A stretch of 64,000 bases of DNA from JANNNF01 sp963772935 (GTDB taxonomy: Bacteria; Pseudomonadota; Alphaproteobacteria; Rhodobacterales; Rhodobacteraceae). Location: the NCBI GenBank assembly GCA_963772935.1, contig CAVYZK010000009.1:930001-994000 (forward strand), written 5' to 3'. The position numbers were made by a program, and so were the translations under genes. Below, one piece after another: positions 27,900 to 36,892 of this stretch (the stretch's first letter is position 1; each line of letters opens with the position of its first letter). A model generated the notes under the pieces. The model saw only the letters and a list, made by a program, of their open reading frames with translations. It did not search any database and was not told where the DNA came from.

Positions 27900-29180
27900 T
27901 TATCCGTCAGCCGACAGGATGGAGGGTTCGCGCCGCGCCGCACAGGTGGGGCGCGGGCAGATACGGCAGGTGGAGCCGAGCGGCAAGGCGGGGCCGTCGG
28001 CGGGCGCATCTGGCAGGATCAGCATCGCGGCGTCTTGCAGGGTTGGTCCAGCAAACCCCTGCGGGTGGCGGGGGGTGCTGATGGCGCGCACCAGCAACCT
28101 GCGGCCTGCGCGGCCTGCGGTTTCCACCACCGCCTCAACCGGGGTCATCGGACGCGACAGGGCGGCGTAGAGCGGCCAGAGCGGGCAGGCCGCGCCAAAG
28201 CGGGGCATGGCAAAACCGTCGGTCGGTTTGCGGATCAGCAGGGTGCCGGACGCATCGCAGGTGACAAGGCCCGTGCGACTGCCCGGCAGGGTGGCGATGC
28301 GGCGGAAGACGGCGATGATATCGGTGTCGAAGCGGGCGGCAAGCCGGGCGGGATCGGGGCCATGCTCGGCCAGGCCGCCCGAAACGGGGCCAACGGCAGC
28401 GCCTGCGCATCGGCCTGCGCGCGCGCGACCCACGCCCGCGCCATCGCCCGCGCGGCCCCGGACGCAAGGCCTGCGATCTGTGCATCAAGGGCGGTGGCGT
28501 CAGGCGTTTCGGTCTGCGGCCAGATGCCAGTCGTGGGTGGCAAGCCAAGCCTCAAGTTCTTCTTGCGGGGCGGCGAGGCCCTGTTCGCGGGTCTGATCGG
28601 AGCCGTCGAGATAGGCCACCAGCACCTCGGCCCCCGCCGCCAGACGTTCGCTGTCCTGATGCAGATTGCGGTGGAACCGCGCGCGCCAGTCGGGGTCGAT
28701 GTGTTCCGTCTCCGCCAGAATCGCGGCGGTGGAGCGGACCGAGGACAGGGCCGACAGCAGGTCGTGCAGGCTGGCCGACAGATGCGGATCGTGGGTCATG
28801 CGGTCATTCAGCGCCTCTACCGCACGCTCCAACCCTTCGCTGCGGCGATAGAGGGCGGCGACCACCCCGGCCCAGCCCGGAAAGCGGCCCGCGAAATCCT
28901 CCAGCCGGTCCAGTTCGGCATCGCCCCCGGCAAGCGCAGCCCCCGCGCGCAGGTCTTCGACCATCACGCCGCCTGCCCCGTCGGCCAAGGCGGCAGGGTC
29001 GATGCCAAGCGCGCTTGCCAGCCGGGCCAGCACATCGGGGGTCACATTGCGGCGGTTGTGCTCGATCAGATTCAGGTAGGACGCCGATATTCCGGCCTGC
29101 GCCGCAAGATCAGCCTGCCGCAGGGCCAAGGCGAGACGGCGTTCGCGCAGCAGGGTGCCGGTCAGGGTGGACAGGGGCAT
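27900..29180 (-). pseudogene. XRE-family regulator with C-terminal Cys motif, two compensating frameshifts
   Basis: About 426 codons. The start at 29180 (MPLSTLTGTLLRERRLAL) has GGAG six bases upstream. Residues 8-62 are an XRE helix-turn-helix (LRQADLAAQAGISASYLNLI). A helical middle has SLHDLLSALSSVRSTAAILA. The end carries CRICPRPTCAARREPSIL, the cysteine motif of DUF2083-type regulators, some of which sense short-chain acyl-CoA. The frame is lost near 28510 and regained near 28400-28430, so about 100 bases are read out of frame with intact sequence on both sides. Such paired indels suggest assembly errors. Family naming beyond XRE is tentative. Confidence 0.75.
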
Positions 29181-29206
29181 GTGGTTCTCCGGGCTTGACC
29201 CCAAGA

Positions 29207-29241
29207 TTTACAAGAAATCGCCCGGTTTACAAAGATGTAAA
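29207..29241. promoter_or_regulatory. probable operator upstream of the XRE regulator
   Basis: The palindrome TTTACAAAGATGTAAA (29226-29241; arms TTTACA/TGTAAA) and a second TTTACA half at 29207-29212, 19 bases away, lie 27-61 bases before the XRE start codon. Spaced repeats like this are expected for autoregulation by an XRE dimer. The palindrome touches the terminator of the adjacent operon. Confidence 0.55.
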
Positions 29242-29274
29242 AAGGGGCGCACCTTTCGGCACGCCCCTCTTTTT
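29239..29274 (-). terminator. Rho-independent terminator of the ABC/pyrimidine operon
   Basis: On the minus strand GGGGCGTGCC-GAAA-GGTGCGCCCC is followed by TTTTT. A perfect GC stem with a GAAA tetraloop and T-run lies 16 bases after the stop of the binding-protein gene. The plus strand also shows a T-run, so it may work both ways. Confidence 0.85.
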
Positions 29275-29289
29275 GTCGCGCTGAAAGAA

Positions 29290-30264
29290 CTATTGCAGCG
29301 CCTTGTCCGTGATCGCATGGGTCCATGCTCCCTCAGGAGCCTTGGTGATCACCGGGTCCGACCCGCCTGACATCAGCGCCTCGACCGTGCGGGTATAATC
29401 GGCCTCGTCCAGCGCGCCGTTGCTGCCAGCGGTCAGCTTGGCAATCTCGCCCATCATGCGCTTCTGGTGCGCTTCGGTCTGCGCGCCGGTTGCGTCATTT
29501 TCCAGCACGATCGCAGCGGCTTCATCCGGGTTGGCCTCGGCGTATTTCCAGCCCTTCATGCTGGCGCGCACGAAACGCACCATCTTGTCTTCAAAGGCCG
29601 GGTCGGCCAGTTTGTCTTGCATCACATACAAGCCGTCTTCCAGCGTGGCGACGCCTTCGTCTTCATACTTGAACACCACCAGATCCTCGGGCGTCAGGCC
29701 TGCGTCAATCACCTGCCAGTATTCGTTATAGGTCATGGTCGACACGCAAGCCGCCTGCTTTTGCAGCAGCGGATCGACGTTGAAGCCTTGCTTCAGCACT
29801 GTCACATCGGTGCCATCGGTTTTCAGGCCCAGCTTGCCCATCCAGTTCAGGAACGGGTATTCGTTGCCGCCAAACCAGACACCAAGGGTCTTGCCCTTGA
29901 AATCGGCAGCGGTCGCCACGCCGGATTCCTTGAGGCAGGTCAGCATCATGCCCGACGATTTGAACGGCTGCGCGATGTTGACCAGCGCCAGACCCTTTTC
30001 GCGCGCGGCCAGTGCCGACGGCATCCAGTCCACCACCACATCGGCACCACCACCCGCGATCACCTGCGTGGGGGCGACATCCGGGCCGCCCGGCAGGATG
30101 GTGACGTTCAGGTTTTCCTCGGTGTAAAACCCTTTGGCCGCCGCCACATAGTACCCGGCGAACTGGGCCTGCGTCACCCATTTCAGTTGCAGCGTCACGT
30201 CGTCGGCGGCCTGCGCGCCGCTTGCCATCATGGCGAGCAGGGCGCTTGTGAGTAGCTTTTTCAT
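29290..30264 (-). CDS. ABC transporter substrate-binding protein, NMT1/THI5-like
   Basis: 324 residues with a signal peptide (MKKLLTSALLAMMASGAQA, cleavage near residue 19). The mature part starts LQLKWVTQAQFAGYYVAAAKGFY, the NMT1/THI5 family signature, with PTQVIAGGGADVVVDWMPSA. The family binds pyrimidine-like rings and related compounds. The start at 30264 has GGAGG six bases upstream. It is the last gene of an operon that begins with or after hydA, which supports a pyrimidine or hydantoin ligand (inference). A terminator follows. Confidence 0.9.
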   Translation of the reverse strand: MKKLLTSALLAMMASGAQAADDVTLQLKWVTQAQFAGYYVAAAKGFYTEENLNVTILPGGPDVAPTQVIAGGGADVVVDWMPSALAAREKGLALVNIAQPFKSSGMMLTCLKESGVATAADFKGKTLGVWFGGNEYPFLNWMGKLGLKTDGTDVTVLKQGFNVDPLLQKQAACVSTMTYNEYWQVIDAGLTPEDLVVFKYEDEGVATLEDGLYVMQDKLADPAFEDKMVRFVRASMKGWKYAEANPDEAAAIVLENDATGAQTEAHQKRMMGEIAKLTAGSNGALDEADYTRTVEALMSGGSDPVITKAPEGAWTHAITDKALQ

Positions 30265-30299
30265 CGTCAACCTCCAAGTTGAGGGCATTATTGCCCGTG

Positions 30300-31172
30300 T
30301 TATCCGTTCCTTTGCGAAGGGTGCCAGAATGTCACCCGCCGTTCGATCAGCGCGACCAGCCCGTAAAAGGCCGACCCCGCCAAAGCCGCCACCGCAATCT
30401 CGGCCCAGATCATGTCAAGACCAAGCCGCCCGATCTCTGCCGTGATGCGGAATCCCATGCCTACGATAGGGCTGCCAAAAAATTCCGCAACAATCGCGCC
30501 GATCAGCGCCAGAGTCGTCGCGATTTTCAGCCCGTTGAAGATGAAGGGCATCGCCGCTGGCAGGCGCAGTTTGAACAGCGCCTGCGTGTAAGACGCCCCG
30601 TAGGTCTGCATCAGATCGCGCTGCATCTGGTCTGCCGCTTTCAGCCCCGCGACCGTGTTCACCAGCACCGGGAAAAACACCATCACCACCACAACAGCCG
30701 CTTTGGAATGCCAGTCAAAGCCGAACCACATCACCATGATCGGCGCGATGCCGACAATCGGCAGGGCGGCCACGAAATTGCCCACCGGCAGCAAGCCCTT
30801 TTGCAGGAAAGGGCTGCGGTCGATGGCAATCGCGGTCAGCACGGCGGCGGTGCAGCCGATGGCATAGCCCGACAGCGCGCCCTTGACGAAGGTCTGCCAG
30901 AAATCGGCCCAAAGGGTCGGGCCTTCCTGCGCGATCCGGGCGCGCAATGGCCGATAGGGGCAGGCAGGATGACGGGCTGATGCCGAACATTCCCACGGCC
31001 ATTTCCCACAGAGCCAAGCAGCGTCAGGCCGAAAACGGCGGGGACTGCATATTTCGACCCAAGGAGCCCGGGTCTGCGACAGGCCGGTGTTCACCAGCCA
31101 CGCGCCCGCCCAGAAGGCCAGCAAGATCGACAATGCAGCCAAGATCAGCGCGACTAGTGTGATGCCGATCAA
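30300..31172 (-). pseudogene. ABC transporter permease, multiple frameshifts near the N-terminus
   Basis: The C-terminal 200 residues are a normal permease domain: FVKGALSGYAIGCTAAVL, VALPIVGIAPIMVMWFG, the coupling loop MQTYGASYTQALFKLRLPAAMPF, and GLVALIERRVTFW at the end. The N-terminal part is broken. After LLAFWAGAWLVNTGLSQTRA the sense moves through at least two other frames between about 30930 and 31070, where ALWEMAVGMFGIS and a Pro/Ala-rich loop can be read. Conserved sequence survives in all frames, so clustered indel errors are likely. It pairs with the other permease to form the membrane channel. Confidence 0.75.
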
Positions 31173-31212
31173 CCAGAGCAGACCATCCAGTCCGGACGAG
31201 ACTGTGGCCCAG

Positions 31213-32107
31213 CTAGGATCTCCGCTCGGCAGTCTTGCTCACCTTGCCATCCCCATTCGCCGCAATGTCTACCCGTTCGACCATGCCGATGATCGCCACC
31301 AAGGATGCCGCCACCAGTGCCGCCCCGAACAGCGCCGCCCAGATCTGCACGGTTTGCCCGTAATAACTGACCCGACTCAGCAGCCGCGACCCAAGCCCCG
31401 CCACTGCCCCGGTCGGCAACTCGCCCACGATGGTGCCGACCAAGCGAGGCCGAAATCCCAACTTTCAGGCTGGTGAACAGATAGGGCAGCGATGACGGCA
31501 GGCGCAACTTGCCAAGCGTTTCTGCCCCGCTCGCATTATAGGTGCGCATCAGGTCCAGTTGCATCGCATCCGGCGCGCGCAGGCCTTTGACCATGCCGAC
31601 TACCACCGGGAAAAACGAGAGATAGGCCGAGATGATCGCCTTCGGGATCAACCCCTGCACCCCCATCGAATTCAGCACCACGATGATCATCGGCGCAATC
31701 GCAAGGATGGGGATGGTCTGACTGGCAATCGCCCAAGGCATCACGCTCATGTCCATCGCGCGGTTGTGGACGATGCCAATGGCAAGCAGTATCCCCGCCG
31801 TGGTGCCGATCACGAACCCCAGCAACGTCGCCGACAGCGTGACCCATGCGTGGTAAACCAGACTGCGTTTCGAGGTGATCGCCTGCCCCATCACCCCATC
31901 CCACAGCCCCTGCGCCACTTGATGCGGCGCAGGCAACACCGGGCGTTCCTGCGTCAGCGTCGCATGGATCAACCCGCGCAAATCCACCGCCACATTGGCC
32001 CGCGCAGCCTGATCATAGACCCAAGTGGCATTCATCCAGACGGCGGCCACATACCACAGCAGGGTGATCACCAGCAGCACGGTCAGGATGGGAAGCATCC
32101 GGTTCAT
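31213..32107 (-). pseudogene. ABC transporter permease, one frameshift
   Basis: About 298 codons. The start at 32107 (MNRMLPILTVLLVITLLWYV) overlaps the stop of the upstream secreted-protein gene (ATGA). The family core is clear: VTLSATLLGFVIGTTAGILL, PILAIAPMIIVVLNSMGVQG and the coupling loop MRTYNASGAETLGKLRLPSSLPYL. At about 31440 the frame changes inside ISASL/VGTIVGELPTG. Removing one T from GCTTGG restores it, and the protein then ends with IGMVERVDIAANGDG at TAG 31213-31215. Likely a sequencing insertion. Confidence 0.82.
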
Positions 32108-32598
32108 GGCCCCGCCCAACCCCATGTCGGCATCAGATCGACCGTTTCGCCGCTTATCTCATCCCAGATTGAAACGCCGACGCCGTAGGTGGCGGTTGGG
32201 TCTTTGGCGCTGCCACGGAATTTAAACCGTAGGTTGAGCGGAACCGACTGCCCCGCCCCGACCTCGCCGTCAAAGCAAATCCCCCCGGTACCCGGCGAAT
32301 GATCAGAATTCGCATCGGTGAAATACACCGTGCAGCGCAGCTGGACCTTCACCGATGCCCGGTCTGCCGCGCGCGTGGCTTGCAAGGAAAGCCGCACCAC
32401 CTCGCGCCCCTGCACCTGCATGGCCGGGCTGCCATCGGCCTTTACCAGAGCCGCCGAGATGTGCAGCAGATCCCCTAGACCGCCGCCCTTTGACGGGTCC
32501 GCCTTGTAATTCCCCAACCCGTAGGCATCGGCGTAGGTTTCGGCCTGTGCCGCCGTTGCGGCCAGCAAAACCGCCAGGACAAGGGCGAACCTATTCAT
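32104..32598 (-). CDS. secreted protein of unknown function, paralog B
   Basis: 164 residues. The signal peptide MNRFALVLAVLLAATAAQA ends at AQA-ET. The mature domain begins ETYADAYGLGNYKADP and ends TYGVGVSIWDEISGETVDLM followed by WGW. It is clearly related to the upstream gene at 32775-33299: same start (ET-AD--GLGN--DP-K), same cysteine-containing middle and same TYGV...SG...PT end. An upstream ATG at 32604 is possible. The stop overlaps the permease start, so it is translationally coupled to the transporter. Probably a periplasmic accessory of the ABC system. No family recognised. Confidence 0.75.
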   Translation of the reverse strand: MNRFALVLAVLLAATAAQAETYADAYGLGNYKADPSKGGGLGDLLHISAALVKADGSPAMQVQGREVVRLSLQATRAADRASVKVQLRCTVYFTDANSDHSPGTGGICFDGEVGAGQSVPLNLRFKFRGSAKDPTATYGVGVSIWDEISGETVDLMPTWGWAGP

Positions 32599-32774
32599 CA
32601 CCATGCCCCGCGCGGTTTCCGGCATCAGCCGCATCATTGTATTGCCAACGCAGCACCGGCGAGGCGCGCCGCTTTGGGTGGGGCCGTTGCGCGGCCCCGC
32701 ATCGGGGTTCCGCACCGAAACGGCCGCAATGAAACCGGCCATAGCCCCCATCAACCACGGGATAGGCGATGCGC

Positions 32775-33299
32775 TCACTGTTTGCCGTCCTGCCAAGCAT
32801 AGGTTGGGACCAGCACCACATGCTTGCCGCTGACACTATCCTCAACCCGCACGACCACACCATAAGTGCCGTTCGGGTCGCTTGCCTCGGGGTGAAAACG
32901 CAGGCTCATTTGCAGCTCGCTGAACCGCCCCGCATAGTCCTGTGTCCGGCCTTCACGGCACGGCTTGCCATTCACAGACATCGGCGACTTTTCTGCCTTT
33001 GTGTCAATGAACTGCGCATAACATACCAAAGACAACGGCCGGTCCTTGGCCCCGTCGCGGACAATAAAGTCCACCTGCAAATTGACGATCTCGCCCTTCT
33101 TGACGACAGCCGCCAGTTCACCTTTCTTTTCGCGGATCAACCGTGCGCGGATCGAAATGTCATTGTCAATCTTGCCCGTTTTTTCCGGGTCAGGCTCATG
33201 GTTGCCAAGGCCGAACGTGTCGGCTTTGGTCTCGGCATAGGCCGAACCCGTGAGGGTCAATGCTAGTATGATAGCTGTTGTGATTGTTCTGATTTTCAT
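32775..33299 (-). CDS. secreted protein of unknown function, paralog A
   Basis: 174 residues with a signal peptide (MKIRTITTAIILALTLTGSA, cleavage near AYA-ET). The mature start ETKADTFGLGNHEPDPEKTG and end GTYGVVVRVEDSVSGKHVVL mirror the neighbouring paralog. Two cysteines (VCYAQF and KPCREG) may form a disulfide. It lies 10 bases after the ABC ATPase stop, and codon use is somewhat less GC-rich than in the flanking transporter genes. 176 bases separate it from paralog B. A tandem duplication inside an ABC operon; function unknown. Confidence 0.75.
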   Translation of the reverse strand: MKIRTITTAIILALTLTGSAYAETKADTFGLGNHEPDPEKTGKIDNDISIRARLIREKKGELAAVVKKGEIVNLQVDFIVRDGAKDRPLSLVCYAQFIDTKAEKSPMSVNGKPCREGRTQDYAGRFSELQMSLRFHPEASDPNGTYGVVVRVEDSVSGKHVVLVPTYAWQDGKQ

Positions 33300-33309
33300 G
33301 TTCTTCCCT

Positions 33310-34107
33310 TTATATGTCCTGATGCCCGGCGCGCAGGCCTTCGCGCACCCGGTGGGCGATGTCGATAAACTCGCGGCTGTCGCGGATATCCAAGGGGCGA
33401 TCCGTCGGCAATGGGCTGTCGATGATGTCGGTGATCCGGCCCGGACGGGGCGACATCACCACGATCTTGGTCGAAAGATACACCGCTTCGGGGATGGAAT
33501 GGGTGACAAAGGCGATGGTCTTGCCCGTCCGCGCCCAGAGTTTCAGCAACTCCTCATTCAGATGGTCGCGCACGATTTCGTCCAGCGCGCCAAAAGGTTC
33601 GTCCATCAGCAGGATATCGGCATCGAACGCAAGCGCCCGGGCGATGGAGGCGCGCTGCTGCATGCCACCCGAAAGCTGCCACGGGAACTTGCGGCCAAAC
33701 CCTGCCAGATCAACCAGTTGCAGGGCGTTGTTGATGCGCGCGTCCTGATCGGATTTGGAAAACCCCATGATCTCCAGCGGCAGCCGGATATTCCCCGCAA
33801 TCGTCCGCCACGGATACAGCCCCGCCGCCTGAAACACATAGCCATAGGCACGCTTGCGCCGCGCCTCATCCGGGGTCATGCCGTTGACGGTCAGCGTGCC
33901 CCCGGTGGCGGTTTCGAGCGCGGCAATGCAGCGGAGCAACGTGGTCTTGCCGCAGCCGGAGGGGCCGATGAAGCTGACAAACTCCCCCCGGTTGATGGTC
34001 AGGTTCACGTCTTTGAGCGCGTGGACGGGGCCGTCGTTCGTGGGGAACACGAGGTTCAGATTGCGGGCTTCGATGACGGGGGCGGAGGGGGTAAGGGGGG
34101 CTTTCAT
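33310..34107 (-). CDS. ABC transporter ATP-binding protein
   Basis: 265 residues, nitrate/sulfonate/taurine-type ATPase. Walker A GPSGCGKTT (about 50-58), Q-loop YVFQAAGLYPW, signature LSGGMQQR, Walker B ILLMDEPF and switch FVTHSIPEA are complete. It energises the two permeases downstream. The start MKAPLTPSAPVIEARNL overlaps the stop of the 4-TM gene (ATGA). The first transporter gene of the operon. Confidence 0.93.
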   Translation of the reverse strand: MKAPLTPSAPVIEARNLNLVFPTNDGPVHALKDVNLTINRGEFVSFIGPSGCGKTTLLRCIAALETATGGTLTVNGMTPDEARRKRAYGYVFQAAGLYPWRTIAGNIRLPLEIMGFSKSDQDARINNALQLVDLAGFGRKFPWQLSGGMQQRASIARALAFDADILLMDEPFGALDEIVRDHLNEELLKLWARTGKTIAFVTHSIPEAVYLSTKIVVMSPRPGRITDIIDSPLPTDRPLDIRDSREFIDIAHRVREGLRAGHQDI

Positions 34108-34613
34108 GCGTTTTCCGCCTTAATTAGGTTAAGGCCCATCTCCCGTGCTACGGTGCGCTCCACTGCCCATGACGTTACTCCGGCCAGTCCACCGCCTCCA
34201 ACTATGATCACAAGCGCCGTTGGTTCTTGCAGCGACTTGATAATGAGCCAGAAGGAAAAATTTTCATAGTTTAATGCAATCAACACCAGCCACGCATTTA
34301 CCATGCCAGCCAGACCGAAACTTGGTAGGTCAGACCGTCTAAGCCAATGAAGGCCTAAACGAAGCGCGATGAAGCCGGGCAGAGAAACGACTAGGGCGAT
34401 AAAGAACGCTACCATAGTGCTGACAATCGCCCCGAAAACTAGACCTATCGACAATGGTGGACCCCACTCCTGAAAAAGCCCGCCCAAGAACGGGATCAAT
34501 ATCAGCGCCGCTGCTACCGCCACGCAGCCATAAAAATAGCCCCAAAGCATGATCGCTGCTTGCGGTGCGCTTAATCGTATCGCGTTAAAAATATTCACAA
34601 TGTTACCGTTCAC
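34104..34613 (-). CDS. four-helix membrane protein of unknown function
   Basis: About 169 residues from GTG 34613, which overlaps the hydA stop (GTGTGA); GTG 34598 (VNIFNAIRLSAPQ) is an alternative. Four hydrophobic segments are visible: AAIMLWGYFYGCVAVAAALI, IGLVFGAIVSTMVAFFIALV, a middle helix and ALVIIVGGGGLAGV. The start is markedly AT-rich compared with hydA and the ATPase. The stop overlaps the ATPase start. A membrane gene coupled on both sides between catabolic enzyme and transporter suggests an uptake-related role, but the base composition hints at later acquisition. No family recognised. Confidence 0.65.
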   Translation of the reverse strand: MNGNIVNIFNAIRLSAPQAAIMLWGYFYGCVAVAAALILIPFLGGLFQEWGPPLSIGLVFGAIVSTMVAFFIALVVSLPGFIALRLGLHWLRRSDLPSFGLAGMVNAWLVLIALNYENFSFWLIIKSLQEPTALVIIVGGGGLAGVTSWAVERTVAREMGLNLIKAENA

Positions 34614-36063
34614 ACCCCACTCGCCGGAATACCCGTCCGCACCACGGGCCTCGGGGCCGTCAAATCCTTCCACTGCGTCAGCGCCCGGTTGACCGCGCCG
34701 TTCGGAGGCCGGGCAACGAATTGCCCGTGACCTTCCTCGGTTTTCACCGCCCCATCGTCAATCGCCACATGCCCACGCGTCAGGGTGTAGCGCGGCAGGC
34801 CCGTCACAACTTTGCCCTCGAACACGTTGTAATCAATCGCGGATTGCTGATTGCCCGCCGTGATGGTTTTCGACTTTTTTGGATCCCACACCACCAGATC
34901 GGCGTCCGCGCCCACCAGCACAGCACCCTTTTTCGGGTAGCAATTCAATATCTTGGCGATGTTTGTTGATGTGACGGCCACAAATTCGTTCATCGTGATC
35001 CGCCCCGTCGCCACGCCATGCGTCCAAAGCATCGGCATCCGGTCTTCAAGACCCCCCGTGCCGTTCGGGATCTTGGTGAAATCGCCGACGCCAAACCGCT
35101 TTTGCGCCGATGTGAAGGCGCAATGATCCGTCGCCACCACCTGCAACGACCCCGCCGCAAGGCCCGCCCACAGGCTGTCCTGATGGCGTTTGTCGCGGAA
35201 GGGGGGCGACATCACGCGGCGGGCGGCGTGGTCCCAGTCGGGGTGGCGGTATTCGCTGTCGTCCAGCGTCAGATGCTGGATCAGCGGTTCGCCATAGACC
35301 CGCTTGCCGTTCATGCGCGCGCGGCGGATGGCCTCATGCGCCTCCTCGCAACTGGTGTGCACGATATAGACCGGCACGCCCGCCATATCGGCGATCATGA
35401 TGGCGCGGTTGGTGGCCTCGCCTTCGACCTCGGGGGGCCTCGAAAACGCATGCGCTTCGGGGCCTGTGTTGCCTGCGGCCATCAGTTTGCGCTGCAACTC
35501 GGCCACCACATCGCCGTTTTCGGCATGGACAAAGGGCATCGCACCCAGTTCGGCACAGCGGGAGAAGGAGGCGAACATCTCATCATCATTCACCATCAAC
35601 GCGCCCTTGTAGGCCATGAAGTGCTTGAAACTGTTGATCCCGGCGTCTGTCACCGTCTTCATGTCGTCGAAAACCTGCTGCCCCCACCAGGTGATCGCCA
35701 TGTGGTAGGAGTAGTCGCAATTCGCCCGCCCCGATTTGTTGTGCCACATCTGCATGGCATCCATCAGGCCCTGCCCCTGCCCGGGAAGCACGAAATCGAC
35801 GACCATCGTGGTGCCGCCCGACAGCGCCGCCCGGGTGCCGGATTCGAAATCATCGGCAGAATATGTGCCCATGAAGGGCATCTCCAGGTGCGTGTGCGGG
35901 TCGATGCCGCCGGGCATGACGTAGCAACCGGTGGCGTCAAGGGTGGTGTCGCCGCGCAGGCCGGGGCCGATGGCGGTGATGATGCCGTTGTCGATCAGGA
36001 CATCGGCTTTGTAGGTCAGGTCGGCGGTGACGATGGTGCCGTTGCGGATGAAGTCGATGGCAT
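34610..36063 (-). pseudogene. hydA: dihydropyrimidinase, frameshift at the very start
   Basis: The enzyme opens dihydrouracil/dihydrothymine to N-carbamoyl amino acids, the second step of reductive pyrimidine catabolism. Metal ligands are present: GGIDPHTHLE, carbamylated Lys in HFMAYKGAL, HAENGD, VYIVHTSCEEA and VATDHCAF. Upstream of the internal ATG (35917) the same frame reads on through FIRNGTIVTADLTYKADVLI, the true N-terminus. The ATG at 36063, preceded by AGGAG, is one base out of frame; adding one G after ATG gives MAIDFIRNG. About 485 codons. A start at 35917 would lose about 49 residues and a structural strand. It leads into the 4-TM/ABC genes. Confidence 0.88.
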
Positions 36064-36074
36064 CTCGTGCTCCT

Positions 36075-36392
36075 CTATGTTAGCTTTTCGAAGTTTGATC
36101 TCGCCGCATAGATTTCCTTGATGGCCCTATCCATGGCATTCAGAATCGAATGCGCTTCTGACCACAGCGCTTCGTTTGCGATCCAAAATGACGCATCGAC
36201 TGACAGCACAGCCTTCATCAGGTCACCCGGGCAGTACTCTGTTTCTATCAATGGATTATCGGACAAAAGCGCCAGTGCAAGGGGCATACTTTTATCAAGT
36301 TGGAACCCCTGACTAACTAATAACCTGACTTGCGCATTGCACAAACTGACCGCACTTTCGGCAATGGCAACCCTTTCGACGAGGTTTTTCAT
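36075..36392 (-). CDS. hypothetical protein, 105 aa, AT-richer than neighbours
   Basis: MKNLVERVAIAESAVSLCNA and mostly helical, with SFWIANEALWSEAHSILNAM near the end. No membrane segment or motif. It ends 12 bases before the hydA ATG. Its own ATG overlaps the stop of a remnant of an amidohydrolase 3' end (ATGA), which suggests an original operon order amidohydrolase, this gene, hydA. Lower GC than hydA. Function unknown. Confidence 0.6.
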   Translation of the reverse strand: MKNLVERVAIAESAVSLCNAQVRLLVSQGFQLDKSMPLALALLSDNPLIETEYCPGDLMKAVLSVDASFWIANEALWSEAHSILNAMDRAIKEIYAARSNFEKLT

Positions 36393-36436
36393 CTCCCCGC
36401 CACCTCAAGCACAGTGTGCAGCAAAACATACGTCGC
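36389..36436 (-). pseudogene. remnant of a second hyuC 3' end
   Basis: These bases encode YVLLHTVLEVAGR followed by TGA, matching the C-terminus of the full hyuC (DVLLHAVLEVAG at 36985-37020). The first 15 bases are identical to those at the hyuC 3' end and the whole 45 bases are about three quarters identical by eye. It is a leftover of a gene copy or an old duplication at the edge of an inserted module. Confidence 0.65.
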
Positions 36437-36452
36437 TGCGCCATCCCCCTCG

Positions 36453-36522
36453 CACCGGCGCAGGCCGGGGTCGCGATGAAGCAATTGCGCCTTTTGGGTT
36501 GAGGCCCCGGCCTGCGCCGGGG
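36453..36522. repeat. palindromic repeat pair 1 (REP-like)
   Basis: Two inverted GC-rich arms, CACCGGCGCAGGCCGGGG (36453-36470) and CCCCGGCCTGCGCCGGGG (36505-36522), 18 of 20 positions complementary when extended, with about 30 bases between. Together they form a strong hairpin downstream of the GIY-YIG gene. Confidence 0.75.
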
Positions 36523-36561
36523 CGAACGAGTACGCGTCATCGGCCCGCGCAAAAGGCAAGC

Positions 36562-36849
36562 TCACAACGGGACAGCTGCCGTCACATCCCGCCACATCGG
36601 ATTGACTTCGACAATCAACCGGACTTTCCAGTTGCGTTGCCATTCCTTCATCTGTCGTTCGCGGGTCAAGGCAGACAGGCGGTCGGGGTGTTGTTCGAAC
36701 CAGACCAATTGGCGGATGTTGTACCGGTCGGTGTGGCTGCCTTTGAGGCCCGAGCGGTGTTGTTCCACCCGCTGGCGCAGATTGCCTGTTGAGCCGACAT
36801 AGATCGCGCCGCAGGGTCGGGAGGCCATGATGTAGACGAAGTGCGCCAT
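36562..36849 (-). CDS. GIY-YIG nuclease family protein
   Basis: 95 residues, MAHFVYIMASRPCGAIYVGS. The GIY-YIG pair is VYI...IYVGSTGNLRQRVEQHRSG with the catalytic Tyr and Arg. A conserved Glu lies in RERQMKEWQRNWKVRLI. The length equals stand-alone GIY-YIG proteins (UPF0213/YhbQ-like). It sits between two palindromic repeat pairs inside the hyuC-hydA operon, in the same orientation. The flanking repeats suggest a mobile or repeat-linked unit rather than pyrimidine metabolism. The 36849 start is preferred over an upstream ATG at 36870 because homologous proteins start MxxFVYI. Confidence 0.85.
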   Translation of the reverse strand: MAHFVYIMASRPCGAIYVGSTGNLRQRVEQHRSGLKGSHTDRYNIRQLVWFEQHPDRLSALTRERQMKEWQRNWKVRLIVEVNPMWRDVTAAVPL

Positions 36850-36892
36850 AGGCCGAGTGTGTCCGACCACGGTTAATCATTGGTAAACACGC

